DNA from: a bacterium
GTDB lineage: Bacteria > Bacillota > Clostridia > Christensenellales > CAG-138
Direction: 5' to 3'
Assembly: GCA_022778545.1 (NCBI GenBank)
Contig: JALFDW010000010.1
Location: 62,001-126,000 of the forward strand
Length of the DNA stretch: 64,000 bases
In this document: positions 1-8,059 of the stretch, piece by piece
Numbering within the stretch: the stretch's first letter is position 1
Layout: each line of letters begins with the position of its first letter
Made by a program: the position numbers and the translations under genes
The notes under the pieces: model-generated
The model's input: only the letters and a program-made list of their open reading frames with translations
What the model was told of the DNA's origin: nothing
Database searches by the model: none

Positions 1-158
1 CATTCGTCCTCTTGCTCCTTGGACGGGTTCTCTGTTGGCCCATAATAGCAGATGTCGATGAACGCGCAGGCTTCGATGATCTCCCATAAGGAGAGGTCAT
101 CATGCATCATCATCTTGTTAAGCTGGGTTACAGTATAGGTCTTGTTTTTCTTCTTCAT
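1..158 (-). CDS. Hypothetical protein, C-terminus cut by window edge
   Basis: Fifty-two codons are visible from an ATG at 156-158, preceded by a good AAAGGA ribosome site; the frame is open to the window edge. The N-terminus is basic (MKKKNK) and is followed by a TVTQLNKMMM segment and an acidic stretch. I do not recognise the family. It starts 16 bases downstream of the relaxase stop codon and on the same strand, so it is probably co-transcribed with the mobilization genes. The function is unknown. Confidence 0.6.
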   Translation of the reverse strand, partial: MKKKNKTYTVTQLNKMMMHDDLSLWEIIEACAFIDICYYGPTENPSKEQEDE

Positions 159-173
159 AGGCAAAATCCTTTC

Positions 174-1148
174 TTATCGGTGAATATCGTGTTTCTGTGT
201 ACTCCGGTGGGTGTACTCTCGGATGATCTCCGGCGGGATGCGGTCAAGAATACCCTTGATACGCTCATAATCGCTGTGCAACCGCATTTCCTGCAACTTC
301 TTGACGGTGCTTTCTTTTTCGCTTTCTTCCAGAGCAGCGGACAGATCGGAATTTTTCTTTTCCAATGCTTTCTGCTTGCCGTCCGCTGTCTTGAAAAACT
401 TTTCGTATTTCTTCATCTGCGTTTCCATAGCAGCAACATCGGGGATATACTTTTCAAGAAACGCCGCAATCTGTACAGAGCGCTCCTTGTAGTTCGTGAA
501 CTTCATATCAGAGAGCAGTTCTGCCAGCTTGTCATGCTGCTTGTTCAGACGAGCCATCTGCTTGAATACCCTTGTTGGGATATGGTCACGCCCGGTCTCG
601 CTGGCACTTTCCCCACGTTCCAGATCGGGATATTTCTTTACCATGTGTTCCCAATACTTGTCCTGCCACTTGGTCAGCTTCTTCTTGTTCCCCAAAATCT
701 CCTTGGCGCATAAACGCTTGTCCTCCGTCAGCGGAACAAAACAAAGGTGCATATGGGGAGATTTCTCGTCCAAATGCACCACGGCGGATATGATGGTTTC
801 GGTGGCTTGATTCTGCTTGATGAACTCCAAGGCTTCACTAAAGAACTCTTTGATCTCGGCTCTTTTCTTGCCCTTGAAAAACTCCGGTGTAGCGGTAATC
901 AGAGCTTCCACCACACGAACACTATCAGAGCGTGTGCGGCATCCAGCTTCTGCAATCTGCTTTTCGGATTCAGCACGATATTTGCGTTCCGGCTTGATAA
1001 GGTGGAAATTCAAATGAGTACGGGACGGGTCAATGTCGGGATTGCTTGCGTATTTCTCCTTGGTTCGCTCATTATGCGCTTCAATGCCGCTGATCTCCGG
1101 TCCCTTATACTTGGCAAAGCGTAAAATAGCGTACTGCGGAGCTGCCAT
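174..1148 (-). CDS. mobV: MobV-family relaxase (plasmid recombination/mobilization protein, Mob/Pre)
   Basis: This is a relaxase that nicks one strand at oriT and pilots it into a recipient. Residues 25-28 (HNER) followed by an N-x-D-I-D segment form the N-terminal MobV signature. Residues 125-134 (HLDEKSPHMH) are the metal-binding H-x-D-E-x-x-P-H-x-H motif. The C-terminal third is a charged, coiled-coil-like region, as in Mob/Pre proteins. At 324 residues it is a little shorter than pMV158 MobM. Its ATG overlaps the stop of the upstream small gene by one base (TAATG), so the two are translationally coupled. A matching MobV oriT is found at 7718-7754 on the same strand. Confidence 0.93.
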   Translation of the reverse strand: MAAPQYAILRFAKYKGPEISGIEAHNERTKEKYASNPDIDPSRTHLNFHLIKPERKYRAESEKQIAEAGCRTRSDSVRVVEALITATPEFFKGKKRAEIKEFFSEALEFIKQNQATETIISAVVHLDEKSPHMHLCFVPLTEDKRLCAKEILGNKKKLTKWQDKYWEHMVKKYPDLERGESASETGRDHIPTRVFKQMARLNKQHDKLAELLSDMKFTNYKERSVQIAAFLEKYIPDVAAMETQMKKYEKFFKTADGKQKALEKKNSDLSAALEESEKESTVKKLQEMRLHSDYERIKGILDRIPPEIIREYTHRSTQKHDIHR

Positions 1149-1369
1149 TAGCGATCACCCCTCTTTCTCCATACGATCTCAAAGCCCAGCACATCGGCAA
1201 GCTGTACCGCTTCGGTATAGCGGAGCGATTCACGCTGGAGCTTGTTGGACAGGTTGGAAACACTGTCGCTCCATCCGTATTCATCCGCAAGAAGGTCCAC
1301 GACCTCCTGCATGGTCATCCCTTGCCGTACAATGTACGACTTGATTTCATTTCTCAAATTCGATTTCAT
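1148..1369 (-). CDS. Small helix-turn-helix-like protein upstream of the relaxase
   Basis: A 73-residue protein with a strong GGAGG ribosome site. The sequence reads as an XRE-like fold: a basic helix, then a VRQGMTMQEVVDLLADEYG segment like the first HTH helices, then a region rich in Ser, Asn and Leu, and finally QLADVLGFEIVW. Homologues of this kind often sit directly before MobV relaxases in gut Firmicutes elements. A role as a regulator or accessory of mobilization is inferred from its coupling to the relaxase gene and is not shown by any catalytic motif. Confidence 0.7.
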   Translation of the reverse strand: MKSNLRNEIKSYIVRQGMTMQEVVDLLADEYGWSDSVSNLSNKLQRESLRYTEAVQLADVLGFEIVWRKRGDR

Positions 1370-1704
1370 ACAAAAATTCCTCCATAATTTCGTGATATTG
1401 GTTTGCTGTGCGGTGAACTGCTGTCACCGATAAATGATGATTTTGAAAATGGCGTTTTCCTCTCAGATTTCGTTCTGCGTAGTCCTGTCCACAACAGCAC
1501 CCTATCAGGTTTGCTGTTTTGTGGGAGAGCAGACCGAAACGGAAGAAACACCACAGTTCCGTGAATTGGCTTTGCTGTTTGGTAAATCACCGAATGATGA
1601 TTTCTGTACTTCCTGCGGTGTAAATCCTCACGGATTGCACAAGGCTTGATTTTAAGCATTGATTTTTTGCATCATTTTCAATGCCCGTATTAACGATGGA
1701 CTTC
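1370..1704. other. Intergenic stretch with no convincing gene
   Basis: Between the small HTH gene and the terminator lie about 335 bases. Short ORFs exist on both strands (for example 1434-1649 plus and 1366-1659 minus), but neither has a recognisable family and they overlap antisense to each other. The stretch must hold the promoter of the relaxase operon, although I see no clean -35/-10 pair. No second oriT-like TAGTGTGTTA sequence was noticed here. Confidence 0.5.
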
Positions 1705-1745
1705 AAAAGTGCCGTACGTACTGTACGGTACGTACAGCACTTTTT
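1705..1745. terminator. Bidirectional hairpin terminator
   Basis: The arms GTGCcGTACGTAC and GTACGTACaGCAC flank a short loop, with an A-run before and a T-run after, so the hairpin works in either direction. It lies 9 bases beyond the helicase stop and should end the primase-helicase transcript. Confidence 0.75.
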
Positions 1746-1753
1746 CACTTCGC

Positions 1754-3073
1754 TCACCATTTTAGAAAAGAGGACTTCGCCAGCACCTCAATTCCGACAA
1801 AGCCACGCACCCGCTTTCCTCCGGCATAGATGTTATTGGTAGCTTCCACGTTGTAAAGACGCTCATTTTGAGCAAGCTCAGAGCTGAGTCTGTTTGCAGA
1901 CATGGGTTTTCGCACATTGTCCTCGCACCAGAGTTTGTAGGCTTCATAGAGTGCCTTGGAGCTTGCTTCACTGTCAGCCTTGAAGCGGATATATCCCTCC
2001 GATTGCAAGAACTCAATGACATTGTTGCTGCTTCGCTTGACCGTTTCCACATTCTCAATGGCTTGTCCGCTGATGGTGAACTGATAATTATTTGCAAGCA
2101 GTCGATGCAGTCCCTCCAAGCACCAAAGGAAAATACCCTCCATCTCGGACATGAGCTTTTCCACGAGAAAAGGATCGTCTGTGCGGTCAGCGGGCCTGTC
2201 CTTGGTGGTCAGTACGATCTGACGGCGAAAAAAGCCATCGGACTGGTCATGCAGGGCGGTCAACGCTCCGTTGCCGAAGCATAAAAAACGAGCGTACAGT
2301 TGACTTTGATAGCTCTGTACACCCTTGCGTTCCAAATCCATTTTGCACTCGGCTGTAACAATGGACTTGATATAATTGGTTTTGGGAAGTGCGCTCATAT
2401 CCATATCATCGTCCACCATCAGCAGCTTGTTTTCCAGATCGGCTCGGCTGAAACGGTTGTTTTCGATTTTCTGAATGCTGGTGGTGTTCATGCTGTCACC
2501 GAGGATGGAGCGCATCACAAGCCCTATGCGGCTTTTGCCCTCGCCGCCCTTGCCGATAAGCATGAGCATTTTCTGCCCCTTGGTTGACGGAATAAGGCAG
2601 TACCCCAAATACTCCTGCAAGGTGGGAATATCCTCCGGCACGAGCAGATCGGACAGGAAATGCAGCCATCGCTGCGGCTGCGGTGCGCCCGGATTATACT
2701 TGACTTTCATGCGGTTATTGCAGTAGGTCTTGTCCTCGGTAAATGTGCCGTTTAGAAAATACGTGCCGTTTGCCATGTGGATGCGGTCTGTTTCGATGGG
2801 TAACGGGTCAGAGTATGCCATGAGCTTTAGGGTATCAAAAAGGCTTTTTACCTTCTTTGCAATGCCGATGCTCTGGCAGCTCATGACCTCATCTAAAATC
2901 ATTTGCTGGATTTTGCCCTCGTCCTCAATCATGCCGTCCACGGTGAACAACCGCCCTCGGACACACTTCATTGGGTGCTGATGCAGAAATGAGCCGCAAA
3001 ATGCGATCTCATCAATCATCTTGCCGTCATACCAAGAGGGCTGCTCCATGCCATCAAAGTTGTTGTTCGCCAA
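1754..3073 (-). CDS. Phage/plasmid-type DNA helicase (D5/P4 family, SF3)
   Basis: This is an SF3 replicative helicase of the phage/plasmid primase-helicase family, probably driving replication of the excised element. The Walker A motif GKGGEGKS is at about residues 174-181. The downstream LLMVDDDMD is the Walker B region, and FLCFGNGALTAL resembles motif C. A winged-helix-like C-terminus follows (about 345-430). At 439 residues it lacks an N-terminal archaeo-eukaryotic primase domain, and that role probably falls to the CHC2 protein encoded just upstream, which overlaps it by 20 bases. Confidence 0.85.
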   Translation of the reverse strand: MANNNFDGMEQPSWYDGKMIDEIAFCGSFLHQHPMKCVRGRLFTVDGMIEDEGKIQQMILDEVMSCQSIGIAKKVKSLFDTLKLMAYSDPLPIETDRIHMANGTYFLNGTFTEDKTYCNNRMKVKYNPGAPQPQRWLHFLSDLLVPEDIPTLQEYLGYCLIPSTKGQKMLMLIGKGGEGKSRIGLVMRSILGDSMNTTSIQKIENNRFSRADLENKLLMVDDDMDMSALPKTNYIKSIVTAECKMDLERKGVQSYQSQLYARFLCFGNGALTALHDQSDGFFRRQIVLTTKDRPADRTDDPFLVEKLMSEMEGIFLWCLEGLHRLLANNYQFTISGQAIENVETVKRSSNNVIEFLQSEGYIRFKADSEASSKALYEAYKLWCEDNVRKPMSANRLSSELAQNERLYNVEATNNIYAGGKRVRGFVGIEVLAKSSFLKW

Positions 3074-3674
3074 TATGCTTTTCCTCCTTCTTCACTTTTT
3101 CCAGATACCTTTGCAGTTTTTTCAGTTTGCTGTCGGTCATCAACAATTCAATGACCTCATTGCGCTCATAGGAATCGCCGCCGATGAGCGTGTCCACCAG
3201 ATATTCCACATAGTCAAGCCGGTCACAGGCTTCAATAAAATGCGGATGCCATTCTTCTTCCGGTGTCCTCGGTGCATACAGCCGCTTCCATTCTTGAAGT
3301 AATTTCATATACTCCAAGAGCGCAGAAAAGCACAGCTTCTCATTTTCTCTGAGTCGCTGTGCTTCGCTTTTCATATTCTGTTTTTCCTGCATTGCCTTGG
3401 TGGGCGGCTTGTCCTGCGTAATGCCGAAGTCGTATGCCAGCTTTTGTGCTGCTTCATACAATTTCAGACCAAAGAGCTTTGCTGTGAAGTCGATCACGTC
3501 CCCATGTTCGCCGCAAGCGAAACAATGGTAATGGTCATCGTCCACAAACAGGCTCGGATTGCGGTCATTGTGGAACGGGCAGAGTGCTTTCCCGTGACGG
3601 TTGACTTCCACGCCGTACCTCTCCGCCGCTTCTCTTGTGTTGATGCTTGTCTTTACTGTTCCGAATACATTCAT
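3054..3674 (-). CDS. CHC2 zinc-finger DNA primase-like protein
   Basis: The N-terminal DnaG-type zinc finger has ligands C32, H35, C51 and C54 (CPFH...CFAC). The remaining part, about 130 residues, is charged and helical without a TOPRIM domain. It would therefore bind template DNA but is too short (206 residues) to be a full primase. It is the first gene of a two-gene operon with the SF3 helicase, and the 20-base overlap suggests translational coupling. Together they likely form the element's replication module. Confidence 0.85.
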   Translation of the reverse strand: MNVFGTVKTSINTREAAERYGVEVNRHGKALCPFHNDRNPSLFVDDDHYHCFACGEHGDVIDFTAKLFGLKLYEAAQKLAYDFGITQDKPPTKAMQEKQNMKSEAQRLRENEKLCFSALLEYMKLLQEWKRLYAPRTPEEEWHPHFIEACDRLDYVEYLVDTLIGGDSYERNEVIELLMTDSKLKKLQRYLEKVKKEEKHIGEQQL

Positions 3675-3762
3675 CGCATTCCTCCATAATTCTTATTGAT
3701 AGGGACGATTTTTCATCCCCTCGTGTATATTATGAGGAAAATCGAAAAAAGCAGGCTAATGG

Positions 3763-3911
3763 CATGACAAGCTCATTTCAAAAAACATGACAAGGCGTTT
3801 CAGCACAAAACAGCGTAAAATCTTGGATGAATACGGCGAAAAAATCAGCCGTTGTTCTGTATTTTGTCACAAATGTATGGTATAATAGGAGAAAAGAAAA
3901 AACATGACAGA
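3763..3911. repeat. Three CATGACA(AG) repeats in the divergent intergenic region
   Basis: CATGACAAG occurs at 3763-3771 and 3786-3794, 23 bases apart, and a related CATGACAGA is at 3903-3911. The two upstream copies lie between the divergent primase and DUF6076 genes, and the third lies just before the DUF6076 start. They could be operator or replication-protein sites. A TATAAT at about 3879-3884 probably serves the plus-strand gene. Confidence 0.4.
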
Positions 3912-3925
3912 TTGGAGGCGGGCAC

Positions 3926-5038
3926 ATGAGCATCCTTAATCAAAATCTGCTGACGCTTGATTTTTGGCAGGACAAGGTAACATACGGCAAGCAGACCGTT
4001 CCCATCGGCACGATTGGCTGTGCCGCACTCAACATCACCGATGAACAGATCGCAAAACTAACAACGCTCTGCCAGCCGTTGACCGAAATCATTCTCATGC
4101 TCGGTACGGGCAAAGTGGATGTGTCCGTGTTCCCTGTGGCAGAAAAAGCTCTGCTGAAAATCATCCGTTTCTTGCAGAAAACGGAGCCGTTCTCTTTTCT
4201 GGATTTGGCAACAGACGAAACAGAAATTCACCGGCTTTTCGATGAAGCACACATAGAAAATATCATTGCGTACATTAAGGCGGCACAGGAAATCGGTGCG
4301 GTTGCTGCCTTTGACGAGAAATACAGCCGTGGTATCGGTGTTTTGAAGCTGATACAAGTCATAGCACAGCTCGGCGGCACATTGCAGATTTACAAGCAAT
4401 CTATGACCGCTTTCGCTCATGCGCTCCACGACAGCCAGCGCACACCGGACGGATATGCCGCCGCTTTTGCAGAGCATTTTCCCAAGGATGAAACATTATC
4501 TCCCGACAATTCCACGTGGATGCAGTTGACCAATACCACGATGCAATATGTGTCCGCTGTCATGCCTGAGAAAGGTATAACACAGCTTGTAAAGCGTATG
4601 CACTACGTTTCCTTTGTGGGAATGTTCCGTTCCGATTTGTTTGAGGGATTGTGTGTCGGTCATGCGCCGAGATTATGCCCCATCTGCGGCAAATGGTTTC
4701 TGACCACTGATGCAAGGCAGACAAAATACTGCGGAGGACTTGCACCGGGGGACAAGCGTGGGCGCACCTGTCGCCAGATCGGCAATCTGAAAGGCAGAGA
4801 GCAAAGAGAGCTTGCGGACGATCATCCGATTAAGGCAATCTACACACGCCGCATGAACACGATTACGCAGTATCTACACCGTGGCACTTTGGACGAGCAG
4901 ACCGCCGCTGTGATGAAGCGTTTGGCAAAAGACAAATTAGAACGTGCGATTTTCGACCACGAATATGCAAAGGGCAGCTTTGAAGCGGAGATGTCACAGG
5001 ATGCCTTGCTGAATGAGGCACATATGTTCATACTGTAA
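3926..5038 (+). CDS. DUF6076-type protein with C-terminal zinc-binding region
   Basis: A 370-residue protein of a family seen in integrative elements of gut Firmicutes (DUF6076, from memory). Residues 1-240 are helical without a catalytic signature. The C-terminal part carries CPICGKWF, then KYCGG and a Cys near GRTC, a treble-clef-like zinc site resembling those of CGNR proteins. A nucleic-acid-binding role is inferred from that. The start at 3926 follows a GGAGG site. It is the first gene of the rightward operon with the DUF4062 and sigma-like genes. Confidence 0.7.
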   Translation: MSILNQNLLTLDFWQDKVTYGKQTVPIGTIGCAALNITDEQIAKLTTLCQPLTEIILMLGTGKVDVSVFPVAEKALLKIIRFLQKTEPFSFLDLATDETEIHRLFDEAHIENIIAYIKAAQEIGAVAAFDEKYSRGIGVLKLIQVIAQLGGTLQIYKQSMTAFAHALHDSQRTPDGYAAAFAEHFPKDETLSPDNSTWMQLTNTTMQYVSAVMPEKGITQLVKRMHYVSFVGMFRSDLFEGLCVGHAPRLCPICGKWFLTTDARQTKYCGGLAPGDKRGRTCRQIGNLKGREQRELADDHPIKAIYTRRMNTITQYLHRGTLDEQTAAVMKRLAKDKLERAIFDHEYAKGSFEAEMSQDALLNEAHMFIL

Positions 5039-5070
5039 AACAATAATAATTATACAAGGAGAATAATGAT

Positions 5071-6192
5071 ATGAATAACAGACGAAAGTTTTCTATTTTT
5101 ATAAGTTCTACCTACGAAGACCTTAAGAATGAAAGGCAGGCATTGATGGGAGTAGCACTTGAGAGCAATTTTATTCCGGTAGGAATGGAACAATTTCATG
5201 CTGCGCCTACAAGTCAATGGGATGTTATAACCAAAATGATTGACGAGTGCGATTTTTACCTTCTGGTTGTTGGTGGACGGTATGGATCAATTGATGAAGA
5301 AGCAGATGTAAGTTATACAGAAAAAGAATACAATTACGCAAAAGCAAAAAAACTACCTGTTATTGTGTTGATTAAGGAATCATCTGCTATTACTGAAGAC
5401 GGAAAAGATATTGGTCCTGATAAATATGTCAAAATGCAAAAGCTCGATACCTTTAGAGATAAGGTCAAAAACGATAAAAATACAGTTGATTTTTTTACAG
5501 ATTTGAACAGCCTAAAATATATAGCATCACAATCGTTAAAAAATGCAATTGTTTATGCTGATGACCGTGCTGGATGGGTTCGATATTCAGATATAATAGA
5601 TGTAATCAATGAAGAGGCAGAAGAACGTAACAAGGGAAATGCCGAACTTGCAGAACATCAACAAAAAATGTTAGAAGATCTAAAAGAGATGTTTTCCCAA
5701 ATTGGTAGCAGACTCGATGAGTTAGAGAACAACCAATTAACATGGGAAGAAATCCCAACAGCGACTAATGAAGACATCGATAAGCTGTTTCAAGTCGACT
5801 CCGAAACATTAATTATCGGAAATTCCAAGAAGGATATCCCCACTTTAGGGCAGGATGATGTCGGTAACGTCCCTGTGGACTCAGCGTTTCTGTTGGTATA
5901 TGCTGCGGACGGTGATGGTCAAATCATAAAAACGCAGACGCTTAGTTCACCTGCCCAGATTTCAACATCTGGCAAACAGTTTATGGCTGATACTTCAAAA
6001 AGAGAGTCAGCGAGATGGGTGGAAGCATTAGACCGACTCATAGAATGGGGATGGGTTAAAGCTGTAGGGTATAAAGGCGAAATATATGAATTAACAGGAA
6101 CCGGTTACAGTAAAGCAGATTGGTTGAAGGAAGGTATGGGAATTGATACTTCAAAGGACCCGCTTAACGAGTTAAAGGAGTTTGAATACTAA
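5071..6192 (+). CDS. DUF4062 protein with coiled coil and C-terminal winged-helix-like domain
   Basis: Residues 5-110 form a DUF4062 domain: FISSTYEDL at the start, a GMEQF segment, then CDFYLLVVGGRYGS and a TEKEY motif. This Rossmann/TIR-like fold is common in predicted signalling and anti-phage proteins. Residues about 185-230 are a charged coiled coil. The C-terminus (about 255-350), with RWVEALDRLIEWGWV and an ELTGTGY segment, reads like a winged helix. The gene is clearly more AT-rich than DUF6076 before it and the sigma-like gene after it, which suggests separate acquisition. A defence or regulatory function is an inference. Confidence 0.75.
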   Translation: MNNRRKFSIFISSTYEDLKNERQALMGVALESNFIPVGMEQFHAAPTSQWDVITKMIDECDFYLLVVGGRYGSIDEEADVSYTEKEYNYAKAKKLPVIVLIKESSAITEDGKDIGPDKYVKMQKLDTFRDKVKNDKNTVDFFTDLNSLKYIASQSLKNAIVYADDRAGWVRYSDIIDVINEEAEERNKGNAELAEHQQKMLEDLKEMFSQIGSRLDELENNQLTWEEIPTATNEDIDKLFQVDSETLIIGNSKKDIPTLGQDDVGNVPVDSAFLLVYAADGDGQIIKTQTLSSPAQISTSGKQFMADTSKRESARWVEALDRLIEWGWVKAVGYKGEIYELTGTGYSKADWLKEGMGIDTSKDPLNELKEFEY

Positions 6193-6264
6193 TATAGAGG
6201 TACTTTGAAATCTCTGTTTCAAAAAGACAAATTATTGACTTTCTATAGATGGGAGGTGCGCCTA

Positions 6265-7488
6265 ATGTCCGAAGAACGCTTTTGGAATACCGATGAATAT
6301 GCCAGCACAGCACAATTTACCGTGCCGGACGGAGCCATGACCATGCGGCGGGCAGGGCGCATCTTCCGTCTTGACCCTGTGCCGCCAAAGGTGGAGGACA
6401 TCAACGATTACATTGTTTCCGCTGTCCGTGAAAATAATCTGACCTATTTTACATACTTCCTGCATCACTACGAGCCAAGGCTGAACAAGCGAGTGTACCG
6501 CTTTCTGCTGACCGAGGGTATTGACCGATATGACCCGTTGCGTTTTCTGGATTACAAGCTGAGTTGCGTTCTTGCCATGTTGGAGTGCTTACAGAATTAC
6601 GTTCCCGACAAGGGCGCAGACTTTCTGACATACGCCCATCACTTCATAGGTAACGCACTTCTGGATTGCCGCCGACAGGAAGAAGCAGGCTCATTCAAAT
6701 CTCTGGATGAATACAAAGCCGCTCGTGGCATTGCTTGGCTTTACAACAATTCCGGCAAGAGCGCAAAGGAAGTCATTGCCGAATACGCCGCCGAGCAAAA
6801 CTGCACCGAAGAAACTGCCGCCGAGTATCTGACCATTGCAAGACAAAACCGCAGTCGTGTTCCGTTCTATGCGACGATGCAGGATGAGGACAGCGAGGAA
6901 ACGGGCGAGGATGTTACCCGTGACGATAGCTGGAACTATGCGGACATTCTCTGGAACGGTATTCGTGCCGATGCGGTGCAAGCTGCCTTTGACAAGCTCA
7001 GTTACAAGGAACAGACTTACCTTGAAAAGCGTAATGCGATCTGCATGACCTGCGGACGTGTCGGCTCATGGGAGGAACGCCCCACCTTTGAAGATCTTGC
7101 TGTCATGTTCGAGGGCAGCACAGCCAGCGGTGCGGAGCGAGCTTACAAGAAAGCTCTGAACAAGCTGACGGAACATCTGGTGGATGCCGATGTTCTCGGC
7201 GTGGTGGAATTAAAGCTGACCGAGAAAAATAAAAAAATCGCCGCCGCTGCATACTGGTACAGAGCAGTACATCGGTATGCTAACGACGATGAATGGGGAG
7301 AAATCCGTTTTGACTTTTCTGCCGGAACTGCTCAGATCGTAAAACTGGCAGACGGCGATTTCAGCAGAACGAACGTCTTTGCAAAAATCGCAATCCGTCA
7401 AATTCTGAAACTCTCCATGAGTGAGCTTCCGAAGAAATTGACAATTCCCTTTGAGTTGGAGCAGGAGAAAATACGATACGGGAGCTAA
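6265..7488 (+). CDS. RNA polymerase sigma-factor-like protein of integrative elements
   Basis: The chosen ATG at 6265 follows GGGAGGTG; an upstream extension to 6205 has no ribosome site. The protein (407 residues) resembles the sigma-70-like proteins encoded in Firmicutes integrative elements. Residues about 50-130 hold a region-2-like helical segment (FLHHYEPRLNKRVYRFLL and a YAHHFIGNALLDCRR stretch). Residues about 235-320 hold a region-4-like part with TFEDLAVMFEG and GAERAYKKALNKL. It may direct transcription of transfer genes. No experiment-grade motif is visible, so the function is inferred from family resemblance. Confidence 0.65.
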   Translation: MSEERFWNTDEYASTAQFTVPDGAMTMRRAGRIFRLDPVPPKVEDINDYIVSAVRENNLTYFTYFLHHYEPRLNKRVYRFLLTEGIDRYDPLRFLDYKLSCVLAMLECLQNYVPDKGADFLTYAHHFIGNALLDCRRQEEAGSFKSLDEYKAARGIAWLYNNSGKSAKEVIAEYAAEQNCTEETAAEYLTIARQNRSRVPFYATMQDEDSEETGEDVTRDDSWNYADILWNGIRADAVQAAFDKLSYKEQTYLEKRNAICMTCGRVGSWEERPTFEDLAVMFEGSTASGAERAYKKALNKLTEHLVDADVLGVVELKLTEKNKKIAAAAYWYRAVHRYANDDEWGEIRFDFSAGTAQIVKLADGDFSRTNVFAKIAIRQILKLSMSELPKKLTIPFELEQEKIRYGS

Positions 7489-7717
7489 TCGCTGCGGCGG
7501 GTTTTATATACCTCTTGCGCCCCCGTTGGCACAGCAAATCTTTCCGCACAGCTACAAGATTTCCTATGCCAACTACACACGAACAGCCGGATTTTGCTCA
7601 TTGCAAATCCCTTGTCTTTTGTAGCTTACAGCCCACAAAATCCGCCTGTTCTGCTGCCGCCGAAAAGTGTCTGTCTGGCTTGGGACAGCCCCTTTCCAGC
7701 GTCAGCGGTCGCAAAAG
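7489..7717. other. Non-coding leader of the oriT region
   Basis: This is more GC-rich than the neighbouring cargo, with no supported gene. It lies between the sigma-like gene stop and the oriT core and probably belongs to the conserved transfer-origin region. Confidence 0.45.
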
Positions 7718-7754
7718 GTATAACACACTAGACTTTGCAAGCAAAATCGTGTGC
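7718..7754 (-). other. oriT: Origin of transfer (oriT), MobV/pMV158 type
   Basis: Read on the minus strand, the segment begins GCACAC, continues with the imperfect inverted repeat GATTTTGC-TT-GCAAAGTC, and ends TAGTGTGTTATAC. In pMV158 the MobM nick site is TAGTGTG/TTA, preceded by a GCACAC block and an inverted repeat of about the same size (from memory). The predicted nick here falls between 7723 and 7724. Transfer from this nick would lead toward the primase and relaxase genes. The match of both core and hairpin makes the call stronger than the 13-base core alone. Confidence 0.8.
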
Positions 7755-7888
7755 CAACAGGGATGCTCTCGCCCCTATTGGAAACCCAGAGCCAAGGGAT
7801 GCGTCTCGCCTGCCGGCTCGGTCAGTGCTTCAAAATGCTTTGCATTTTGAGGTCTCCATCGGAGACCCGCACCCCTCTGGACACCCCA

Positions 7889-7956
7889 TATATTTTCCTC
7901 GAAAATGGTACCCAAACTGTAAAAATGCAGTTTGACACCATTCCTCGGAAAATATA
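7889..7956. repeat. Long imperfect inverted repeat upstream of the two-component genes
   Basis: The left arm starts TATATTTTCC and ends CAAACTG; the right arm is its imperfect complement ending AATATA, around an 8-base loop. Smaller hairpins precede it: TCAAAATGC-ttt-GCATTTTGA at about 7831-7851 and GGTCTCC-atc-GGAGACC at about 7851-7867. It lies about 100 bases before the response regulator gene. It may be a terminator or antiterminator leader, or part of the oriT region. Confidence 0.5.
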
Positions 7957-8059
7957 AACAGATTTATTTCTTCATCTGCGAATTGAATGAAAAAATAAAT
8001 CCGTTTATTCCGGCATAGCCGGCAAAAAGAAAAACGATTAAAGAACGGCGGTGATGACC

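Noticed and set aside
1366-1659. Possible small genes on both strands between the HTH gene and the helicase
   Set aside because: They overlap antisense to each other, lack convincing ribosome sites and have no recognisable family.
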